The notes under the pieces: model-generated
The model's input: only the letters and a program-made list of their open reading frames with translations
Told to the model about the DNA's origin: nothing
Database searches by the model: none
Source of the DNA: Aphidius gifuensis
Taxonomy: Eukaryota > Arthropoda > Insecta > Hymenoptera > Braconidae
NCBI RefSeq assembly: GCF_014905175.1
Contig: NC_057790.1
Location: 17,758,469 to 17,822,468 of the forward strand
Length of the DNA: 64,000 bases
Direction of reading: 5' to 3'
Shown: positions 23,049-32,454 of the stretch, piece after piece
Numbering within the stretch: the stretch's first letter is position 1
How the letters are laid out: each line of letters begins with the position of its first letter
Program-made: the position numbers and the translations under genes

Positions 23049-23732
23049 ATCACCAACAAAAATTGGATTAAACTGGTGGCTGTGTGTTGGCATTATATTC
23101 TTTATTATTTATGTTTATGCTACATATTTGATATGTCGTAAGTGCCTTCCATATCATGCATTTAATAAAAAGAATATTATTGTTCAAGTGTAGTTATTAT
23201 TATTCAAAAAAATATTTAAATGGATAATTAATTAACAAAAACGATTCGTCAAGATTAATGGCAAATTTTTTAGACTGAAAATTAAGACTATTATTTATAT
23301 TGAAAAAAAAAATATAATATCATTTTTTTCACGCTTTTTTTTATAAATATATTGTTAATTAAAACTTGATAAAACATTTTTCTTAAATAAAAAACCACAT
23401 GAACTAATTTATCAAAAATAATCTTATTAATACCTAATACTTTTTTATTGTAAAATATAAAAAATAAGATAAAAACTATAAATTTAATACTATTTTTTTT
23501 TTTTTCTTTAATATTAATATGATATTATATACACCATTTAAATTAATCTAATTTTTCAATATCCGATTAATCATATCAATTCCAAAATCACTTTTAAAAT
23601 CTGTAAAAGAAAAAATAAAGAATAAAAAAAAATAAATAAATAACGTCGTTATTTATTGCTTTTATAGTAAAAATAATAAAAATAAATTTATTCACTATCT
23701 CTTGAATGATGGCAACAGACGTTTATTATTAA
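23049..23732. other. 3' region of the secreted-protein gene; BBLN 3' end
   Basis: The first 150 bases hold an out-of-frame coding-like hydrophobic stretch (GLNWWLCVGIIFFIIYVYAT). The rest is AT-rich with no supported gene. Confidence 0.5.
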
Positions 23733-24228
23733 TTAATTTTTATTATCATCGTTACTTGTTGTTGATGTTAATTGAGAGTCTTGAATTTGTTTTCTTGTTT
23801 CCTTATTTGATTTAAGTAATTCAACTAATTCAGCACGTATAACGTCATTTTTAGTTTCAAGGTTATCCAATACTGAATTAAGTTGATCCAGCTGAGCATT
23901 CAAGGATTGAAATTCTGTAAACATAAATACCACAGTTGCGTTTATTAATTATTATATTGTTTAATGTAAAAAGGATATTTATTATAAAAACAACAATAAC
24001 AACAATGGTGGTCGATAATAATGGAGTAGAATTTGTGAGCTACGTCTTGTTAAATATCAAGATTTAATTCATTGAATAAATTAAAATATCAAATTTGTAC
24101 TCACCAGCATCATCGTAATTATCATCTTCAGATTCAAGACTGTTGTCATCGTCCTCGTTGACATTATTACAAGGTTCAACAGCGTTTACAACCATGTTTT
24201 TATCAGAGTTTAAAACCATTTCTTTCAT
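23733..24228 (-). CDS. BBLN: Bublin coiled-coil protein (UPF0184 family)
   Basis: Two exons, 24228-24105 and 23914-23733, give 101 aa. An acidic N-terminal region (NEDDDNSLESEDDNYDDAE) is followed by the family coiled coil FQSLNAQLDQLNSVLDNLE and TKNDVIRAELVELLKSNKET, which matches the bublin/C9orf16 core (LDQIN...LDHLEEKND...LQELLESNRQTR). The family is cytoskeletal and associated with intermediate filaments and epithelial lumen stability. The human protein is 83 aa. The start is the first ATG of exon 1; a second in-frame Met lies four codons on. Its start abuts a decayed neuroligin-like fragment. Confidence 0.85.
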
Positions 24229-24236
24229 TACAAAAA

Positions 24237-24565
24237 TTAATCAACAATCAGCTGATACATAGCTGCTCCATGTCCAAATAATGTTATGTCTTTTAGATTA
24301 CCATTATAATTTTGTATAATATTATAAACCCATTGAAATGGCATTGCTCGATCCAGTTTACCATAATTACAAATTCCACTTTCATCAGCAGTACTTAAAA
24401 AACCTACCAAACAAATAAAGAAAGTATAATTCATAAAAGTATTATAAATTTGGTAGTAAAAAAAAAATATAATTACCAAGTACACCAAGTCTGAGGTTGA
24501 ATGTAACAACAATAACTTGATAAAAAACAGCAAAATTCTTTATATACAATAGAATCCAATAAAAT
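24237..24565 (-). pseudogene. Neuroligin-like carboxylesterase-fold fragment
   Basis: Two exon-like pieces: upstream of 24471 the frame reads FYQVIVVTFNLRLGVLG, then after an AT-rich intron (TTTGGTAG acceptor near 24410) it reads GFLSTADESGICNYGKLDRA and ...FQWVYNIIQNYNG, DITLFGHGAAM, then stops. This matches the RLGVLGFLST ... GNYGLLDQ ... TLFGHG block of neuroligins, which lack the catalytic serine. No other part of such a gene is visible nearby and the frame ends at once after the GHG motif. It is most likely a relic now lying in the BBLN promoter or 5' leader. Confidence 0.65.
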
Positions 24566-25544
24566 TTGTAATTGAACTTCTTTAATTAAACTTTTAACAC
24601 TTTTTTTCTGTATTTTTTTTTTATGCTATCAATATAATCTGTACCCTTTGTACATCATCAAATAGTCATGATATAATGAATCTAAAAAAAAATAATTAAA
24701 ACATGATAAATAAAAAATATTCTTTTTTTTTTAAATAATTAAAATTATACCTTTGTTGTTGATAATTGTTGTCAGCTCTCTTCATAAATAATAAATTACA
24801 ATAAATGGTAACTTTGTTGCATGTTTATTTCAATAGTTTAATAACAATTGGTAACAATTGGTTCACAGATTATTTATGGCACTTAATTATTATAAACATT
24901 GTTGATGGGATTAACAACAATTTATTTGTTTAATTATTTTTTGTTGGTAAAATAATTTTAATAATATAACCTCAAAAAATTCATTTAACGCTTAAAATAT
25001 TAATTGCTTTGATTGATGTCAACCGTTATTATTTACTATACTATTATTAAATAATATGTATAAATTATTAAAAGTATTTAGTAATAATAAACAACACTTC
25101 AACGTCTTATAAATAATTATTAAAGTTTAAACAAATAGCACCAACTGCACTACAGCAAGTTAAATTATAAGATAAATTAAAAACAATAAGTAAATAATAA
25201 AAAAAAAAACAAAAATTAATAAATATAATATCTATTTATTATGTTGATGTTTTTTTATATAATTTTACTTTTAAATGAGGAGGTTAAAAAGATGAAGTAA
25301 AGGGCTTTACTTACTGAAAAAAAAAAAAAAAGTTGGTTGGTTGGTTGACTTTTGATTGTTAAAAAAAAAACTGAATTGAATTGAAAATGATTATTGATCA
25401 TTGAATTGTGATATATCCATTTATGGTACACTATTTAGCTACTTTATATTGTTTATACATAATAAGAATGAATAGCACGGATACCACGGCGCACTTCAAT
25501 TCAAATTTTAAAATTAATTTAAAAAAATTGAAATTTTGTTTAAT
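24566..25544. other. AT-rich intergenic region
   Basis: No supported gene. Just after the stop of the next gene, in the same minus-strand frame, a short hydrophobic stretch (CAVVSVLFILIMY, about 25493-25455) can be read. Confidence 0.45.
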
Positions 25545-26455
25545 TCAACTCAACCACTTGAAAATCCACCATCCACTTTGTTCAGTTGTCGTTGGTGTTG
25601 GTGTTGTCGTTGTTGTTGTTGTTTTTCTTGTTTGCCCATTGGAATTAGGTCGATTACTCATGACTTCATTACCGTCAATTCCTTCTTCTCCTCGAGCCTG
25701 GTTTATCTCTCCAGCCACAGTGTCTCCAAATTGGTTCCTTACTTGAGCATCCGACGGGTTTTTATTTACAGTATTATCAGTGATTTCGTATTCATCTTTA
25801 ATATTATATAGATTTTTAATCTTTTTGAATATTTTAAAAACTTCGCCTTTACCAAACTCTAAGTTTTGTATGAGTATATCAAGTAAATTGATTTGTTGCT
25901 GTAGCAAATGGCTGATATAATGTTTCTTTAAAAAATTAAGTAAACCAACTGTACGTTCTACTGATCTGTGATATGTTGCTGATCTCGTCCTTTCCTTTAC
26001 ATTAGTGATTCTATCTATATAATTTTTTTTTTGTATTTCATCCATCTGAGTGACGTATACTACATTTAGACATCTTTGTAACGCAACTTCAAGCTCATCA
26101 TGAAATTTAGTGGCGGTTTCCTGGATAATTTCCCAAATTTGATGTTTTTTGTCGGATGCAATATTCGAATTACTTAAATCAGAAATGAAATCTTTAATTT
26201 TTTTATATTCATATGATTCCATGGCTATTAGACCACCTGGTAGTTGATTCGATTGGACATGTTTACTCTCGACTTGATTGCCTGAAATGAAACAATATTT
26301 TTTAATTAAAAACTTAAGTCGTTTTTTTTTTAATAAAAAATTATCTATTAATTATCTATCAGACAATAATAATTTGTTATAATATCCAAATAAAATATAA
26401 GATACTTACATAATAACACCACTAACGTTATAATTAAAAATTTGGTAAGATCCAT
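25545..26455 (-). CDS. Unrecognised secreted protein with Thr-rich tail, 260 aa
   Basis: Exon 1 (26455-26410) encodes a signal peptide, MDLTKFLIITLVVLLC; exon 2 (26281-25545) follows a phase-1 intron with GTAAGT and TTTCAG borders. The mature protein is helical and charged, with a basic/heptad-like middle (LLNFLKKHYISHLLQQQINL, about residues 125-150), an Asn/Gly/Glu-rich linker, and a Thr-rich tail (TTTTTTTPTPTTT) likely to be O-glycosylated, ending GWWIFKWLS. Exon layout, intron phase and an SDKK...II helix resemble the gene at 22191, so they may be distant relatives; this is weak. The antisense frames over the Thr-rich tract are shadows. Confidence 0.66.
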
Positions 26456-27931
26456 TATGCTTGCATACATCCATGCATACAACTAATGATTTTTCGTTGT
26501 GCCTCCGCTTAAATACCTTTTCTGTTAATTAATAATAACAATAATAAATTAGTGGTGTCGTGTGGAATAGATTATTAAATTTTAATCAAAAAATAGTTTT
26601 TTTGTTTCTAGAGATTTCTTTTCTTTTGAAGCCATGATTTTGACATGATTTATTGCAATTATTATTCATTATGAAAAATTATTTTTTTAAAAAGTACGTT
26701 GCTAAAATATTTGCAAATTAATTTTAATTTCATAATTGCAGTTTTAATTTTTTAATACAATTTTACATCAATAATTTTATATAAAAATTGCAATAGTTGT
26801 ATTAAAAAATTGCTCAATTTTTTTCTTGCTAATATGAGCTGCAAAATTTTTTTGTTTTTTCATATTTAATTACGAAAAAACATTCGATAATTTATTAGTC
26901 AACTTATTTAAAATTATAAATAAATAATTCATTTATCAATAATATTGTTATATTAATAGCTTATTATTTATTTTACAATATTGTTTATTTAATAATAATA
27001 TTTTATAAGCAAACAACAAATAAGTAATAAATTTACTGATAAACAAAATAATTAAAATCTAAATGGATAATTTGTTTATTTATAAATAATCAAGTAAAAA
27101 AAATGAATGAATTAAACAATAAAACATTTTTTTTTTTGATGTTTTTGTTTGTTTAAATAATAGCATATTTGGTAAACAATATTGTAATCACTAATCATTG
27201 GGTATAATGATGAAATATTTTTTTAAAAAAAGGATTCATTCATTATCGTATCAAAATTCATTGTAAATTCGTTTTTTAACAGCACATATAAATACAAGAA
27301 CAATTTTTTAAATTTTTAATCAAGAATAAAAATAAATTTTTCATTAGTCATAAGTATTATTCGTTATTTGTCATATTTGAGGGTTTTTTTTTTTCTATTC
27401 GATGTTTTGACGTGTTCTATTCTCTGACGTATTTTGACTTATCAGTAGCCCACTAGCCCCTGGCTTTTTTTTTGGACTTTGAACTGTCCACCTGATCGTT
27501 TTTTTTTAAATTTTTTTTTCGTTATCTGAATAATATTATAAATAGTTTTAAAAATAAAACTAATAATCTTTCAAAAACAATATTTTATCATCTATCAAAA
27601 CTCGAATATTATTTGAAATAAAAAAAATAAAATATATAATATTATTTAAAAATGATGCCTTTTTAAATTATTAATATTTAAAATTCTCGGATGATTATAT
27701 CAATTTTATATATTATTGTTAAATAATATTTTGTGTCATATTTATTAAAAACATTTGACCCATACATTTAAATTTAGATTTATGAATAAACATTATCATA
27801 ACAATACATTTATTCTGCAAGATAATTGTATGTATGTTAAATTAATTTTAAAAACATTTTTAAAAAATCATACGAGGATAATTACGCTTAAAATTTCATA
27901 GACTGAATCACCGTAATAAAACAAAAATTTG
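26456..27931. other. AT-rich intergenic region before the right duplicate
   Basis: About 1.5 kb of very AT-rich sequence. I see no gene, RNA or repeat that I can name. It ends at the breakpoint of the segmental duplication near 27932. Confidence 0.55.
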
Positions 27932-28206
27932 ACAGCTTGAGGCCATCATTTCGTAAATACAACACTGTCATATTTTTTAATCTATTATTTGAAACTGTTT
28001 AAATGTTTTTTATCAAATTTATGTTTACAAAATTAAATAAACAACCTTGAGGTTGAAATATTCAATGATTTTAATGTAAGTATTTAAAATGATGATTTTT
28101 ATTTATAAATAATTATACTTTACCCTGCACATGAACAAAAAAAATTACTTTTACAAACAAAAAAAATAATTAAAATCATCCAGAAGAGATATATTTTAAG
28201 TTCCAT
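27932..28206 (-). pseudogene. RNase T2 fragment, array member 6 (5' end copy of member 2)
   Basis: An intact copy of the member 2 signal exon (28206-28124, same length and phase) followed by the intron and only about 50 bases of the catalytic exon. Those bases have lost one A in the Lys run, shifting the frame, and the homology ends at the duplication breakpoint. No catalytic motif remains. Confidence 0.85.
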
Positions 28207-28661
28207 TGAATAAATATATTTTAGCAAATACAAAATGAAGAAAAAAAATTTTAACAGTTAAAATTTGATTGCCAAAATGATATGGATGATCTAGATGTTG
28301 TTGATATATCGAGACTTTGATCGAAACTAATTGAAAAAGTGATTGAACTGATCGATGGAATAGAAAATTTTTTATCATTATCATCATAAACTTAAGCTAT
28401 TATTATTTTTTTTTTAAATAAATTTTTAGAGAGTGTTATATTAATTTTATTTTTTCTTTTATTATTAAGTTTGTATTTGTTTATTTAAAAGTTACATAAG
28501 AATACAATCTATTTTTTTTTAATTTATTAGGAATTTTTAAAGTGATATTATCTTTAATATTAATTTTATTATAAAAAAACTTGTTGATCATATGAATGCT
28601 TCAGTTGAAATTATATCATGATGCTGATTAAGTGGATTTTTTGGATAAATAATATTTGCTG

Positions 28662-29873
28662 TTAATGGACAGCAAATTGGAAATTTGCATTTACATTTGT
28701 TGGAAAATCAAATATACCATCACAATCAATGAAATTCAATGATTTATCAAAGCAAATACGAATTTCAAATAAATACGTTACATTTTGTTTCTGCAAGTAA
28801 TAATAGATACATTTTTTTTTTTAATTTTTTTTCTATTTAATATAATTAATAATGAATAATTAGTTTAATTACCTTGCTTGAAAAACAATCGACTTGACAA
28901 TTTTTACCCAAAACAGTGCCAACACCTTTTAAAATTTCTTGTACTGTATAATTATTACCAGGTAATATATTAACTTGACCAAGTATATTTTTCATGTTAT
29001 ATTTATCTAATAGCCCAAGACCTTTTTCAAAATATTTCATTTGAGTATTTAATTGTGGTAATACAGCCGAACATGTACCATGTTTTGACCATTCATGTTC
29101 CCAAAATGAATAATGTGTTGTACCATTTTCAACAGAAATTGTTTTTTTAAGTTTATCTTCAATTGTTGCAAGTGCTGTTAAATTAAATACCAATGATTCA
29201 TTACAATAACTTGGTGCAATTTTGTGATATTGAGTTGGCCATACTCCATGAATTGTCCATTCTTCATCTGTTGGTAATAAACATGTGTTTGATGAAAAGT
29301 TTTCTTTCCATACGTAACAAACAGTTTGAGGCAATCGTTGAGTAAATATCAACACATCAAAATCAGTTGAACTATTTACAATAGATCGTTTAAAAAGAAA
29401 AATTAAAAAACATTTATTACTTGAATAATATACATATAGTTAATAATTTTAATAATAATAGTTTTAAAGTTATTTCTAAATTTGATGATATAACAATTTT
29501 TATTTAACTTGAAATTTATCAAATAAATAAATAAATATATTTGTTGTATTTTATAACTAATACAGTAAAAATATACTGATAACGTTGAAATCAATAGTTT
29601 TGGGGTCAAAGTATTTAACGACTCTATTAGATAATTGATACGTTGAAATTTATTTTTTTGTTTAAATAAATCAAACATTTTTATTTGACAAAAAAATATG
29701 TATAATATTTTTTATATATAAAAAAAGGAAGATTATATTTTTCCGAGTTATTAAAATTATTATTTTTATTTATCAATAATTATACTTTACCTTGAACATA
29801 AACAAAAAAAATTATTTAAATTAACAAAAAAAATGATTAAAATCATCCTGAAAGGATTTGTTGTAAATTCCAT
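28662..29873 (-). CDS. RNaseT2: RNase T2 family protein, array member 7 (altered C-terminus)
   Basis: Exons 29873-29791, 29371-28873 and 28790-28662 give 236 aa. It is nearly identical to member 3, with signal peptide MEFTTNPFRMILIIFFV..., CAS I WTIHGVWP and CAS II FWEHEWSKHGTC intact. In the last exon an insertion of about 23 bases after PTN shifts the frame, replaces the final Cys and C-terminal residues by VNANFQFAVH and ends early. The partner Cys near QVDCFSSK is kept, so one disulfide is probably lost. The inserted DNA contains the palindrome GCAAATTTCCAATTTGC. Catalysis could survive; stability may be reduced. Confidence 0.85.
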
Positions 29874-30332
29874 TGATTAAATCTATTTTAACACATAAAA
29901 TGATGGAAAAAATAAAAAGAGCTATTGAAATTTAATTGTTGATAATTCGGGACTTTAAATGAAAGTACATTTTTTACCTGATAAAATTCATCCTTATCTC
30001 GAGACTTGAAAGAAGGAACATAGTATATGCGCGCGCTATCGTTTAGTATTTCTAACAGCCTTTATTTTTTACTAATAAAAAAAAAAATAAATAAACTTTA
30101 ATAAATAATAAATAAATAACATATCAGTTTTCTTCTTTAAAAATTATATATTTTTTTTTTTTTTTTTGATAATATAATTACAACAAACATAATAAATTGC
30201 ATTGTCGTATTTTGTTTTTTGTTTTATAAAGTAAAAAAAAGTTATTGTTTTTGTTTTAATTAAAAAATTAAATATTTTTTTTCAATGCTCTTATGATTAT
30301 TAAGAAATAAAAAAATCAATTAATTGTTTTTA

Positions 30333-30440
30333 TATATATATAACGTCATCACCTGTCTTACAATTTGTTAATGAATTTTTTCCAATAGTGTCACAGTGAA
30401 TTAATTCCATTGATTCTTTATGTAAACAAATTGAAATTTC
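30333..30440 (-). pseudogene. RNase T2 fragment, array member 8 (last-exon remnant of member 4)
   Basis: Matches the C-terminal exon of member 4 from its stop up to the KEISIC region, then breaks off at the filler. The upstream exons are absent. It shows that a member 4 copy once existed in the right duplicate and was deleted. Confidence 0.85.
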
Positions 30441-30461
30441 AAGGCCAGGTTCACACACCCC

Positions 30462-31700
30462 TAAAACGTATACATATATATTGTTTTCTAATAACATCTG
30501 TTATTTAAACACATGATATGAATTATATTGTGTAAATATTTTTCTTTTTAAACAGTTTGTATAAACATTTGACTTTTCAAAAATGTATTATATGTTAAAT
30601 ATTTTTTTCCATTGAGTAATGTAAATATTTTTCATTAATTTAGCAATTTTAATAGTTTAATTTTTACTTGAAAATATGTTTATATTTTTAAATAGTACTA
30701 AAATATTTGGCAGTTGGTTTCAACAATATTTTCTAATGATTAATTAAATGAATGATATCATACGTACCTATATCCAAAAGCCTTTAAAAAAAATTATTAA
30801 TAGTGGGTTTAAATAATAGTTTTTTAAACTTACAAAATTGATTAGAAAGATTTTATTATTTTATTTATTTTATTTACACGATTTTTAATATTCATACTGT
30901 TTTTAATGATGTTATTTTAAATTTAACTCTCGATATTATCATCCCTGTCATTGATAATATCTTTATAATTATTTTCATCAATATATAAAACATCATAATC
31001 AGATTTACAATTTGTAAGTAAACCACCAAATTTATTACAATCAGTTAATTGTTGATTTTTATCCAGGCATATTGAAATTTCAATTAAATATGATTTTTGT
31101 TTTTTCTAAAATATAAAAAAATAAATTACCAACATGAATTTTAAATTGATCAATTAATTTTTAAGTAATATATATTTTTTTTTTACCTCATTCCAAAAAC
31201 ACTTGATACGACAACGTGCTCCCAAAATATTAGAAATATTATTGATAATTTTATCTGGAGAATAACTATTTCCTGGATAAATATTTGCTTTTGTTATTAA
31301 TTTATTAATGTTATATTTTTCTGATAGACTGATGGCTTTTTTGAAATAATTTATAAATTGATTTTCATTTGAATCACCGAATCCACATGTGCCATGTTTT
31401 TGCCATTCATTTAACCAGAAATTAAAATCCAATGGAGTTACTATCATTGAATTATCTGTGGCAATAAAATCTGATTGTCGTGTGGTTTCTGATGATACTG
31501 TTGTAGTAGATAGAGTTGATGGTACAAAATTAAACATTGTTGTTTCTTGTGTAATATTTTCTATTGCTAGATTTTTTGAATTAAAATCAGGAGCAATAAT
31601 TGACATGATTGTTGGAATTTCTCTGGCAACTCTGGTTGAAGGAGCAGTTGTTATTTCTATCAAATCATCAACTTCAATTTCAAAATTGTCAATTGTTGTT
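30462..31700. repeat. Segmental duplication, right copy, block 2
   Basis: Partner of 19104-20275, covering the 3' flank, last exon and second half of the catalytic exon of member 9. A further short match (37575-37655) to the left copy lies beyond the satellite array. Confidence 0.82.
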
Positions 31701-32306
31701 GATTCGTTGTATTCAACGACAGGAATTATTGTTGTTGAATTAATCGGATCATCTGGAGACATTGCCATTAATGTTGAATTATATGAATATGAATTTTCAT
31801 TTTTCAAAATCATTGTCATATTACTTTCGACTGGCTTTATTATTGTTGGCACAATACTTTGACTCCAAGTTGTTGTTTGATTTCGTAAATCAGGCCAATG
31901 ATTAATTAATTGATTTTTCAATGTTGCCAGTATTGACATATTTATTTTAGCTGATTCTTTGCATGAGCCTGGTCCAGCTTTATTCAATAGAAATGGAAAA
32001 ATACCATGAATTGTCCAGTTTGTATGATCCGGAATTGAACAGCGTTTTGATGGATCTTCTATGTGTAATTTGCCACAAACTGCCATTGGTAAAGTTTGTG
32101 AAAAGACTACTACATCAAAATCCCTGCCATAAATATCATGTGCCCTGCATTGAAGATAACACGTTTTTTTTAATAACATTACTTAAAACAGATGAAAAAC
32201 ATAGATAAAATAATTACCATTCAGATGAAAAGACAATGATATACAGAGCTATGGGAAGACACAGAAGTCCTGCCAATAATAATATCACATTTCTACTTCC
32301 TGACAT
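30923..32306 (-). CDS. RNaseT2: RNase T2 family protein with Ser/Thr-rich insertion, array member 9
   Basis: Exons 32306-32218, 32144-31187 and 31105-30923 give 409 aa, about 150 more than the other members. The signal peptide or anchor is MSGSRNVILLLAGLLCLPIA.... CAS I is WTIHGIFP (Trp to Phe at the seventh position, catalytic His kept). CAS II is FWLNEWQKHGTC (the first CAS II His is replaced by Asn; Glu and the KHG His are kept). Between them lies an insertion of about 140 residues, rich in Ser, Thr and Ile with several N-glycosylation sequons (NQT, NMT, NST, NES) and acidic stretches; it looks like a disordered, mucin-like loop. The C-terminal exon is longer and acidic (NDRDDNIES). The satellite array begins about 150 bases upstream of its start codon. 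Confidence 0.9.
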
Positions 32307-32454
32307 TATGAATGCTTAATAACTTCAGTGGTCACCTTAATAATTTCTGATTAATTTGAATAGACGAATAAAATTAGAAAATAATATTTTCGACAATCAT
32401 GAACATATCTATTAAGAAAAGAAAAAAATGTTATTAGTTAACTTGAAGAACAAA

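Larger units (their letters stand above)
27932..30440. repeat. Segmental duplication, right copy, block 1
   Basis: Partner of 15645-18204. It begins inside the catalytic exon of the member 2 copy and ends inside the C-terminal exon of the member 4 copy. At the right end about 22 bases of filler (AAGGCCAGGTTCACACACCC and on) replace roughly 900 bases present on the left (18205-19103). Confidence 0.88.

Noticed and set aside
25408..25811. Two plus-strand frames of 91 and 112 codons
   Set aside because: Antisense to the Thr-rich tail of the secreted-protein gene; the low-complexity tract keeps other frames open.
28196..28387. 63-codon minus-strand frame in the right duplicate
   Set aside because: Lies in the spacer and upstream of the copied signal exon of member 2; the real exon is in another frame.
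31389..31862. 157-codon plus-strand frame
   Set aside because: Antisense shadow of the Ser/Thr-rich insertion of T2 member 9, whose minus-strand frame is supported by paralogues and splice sites.
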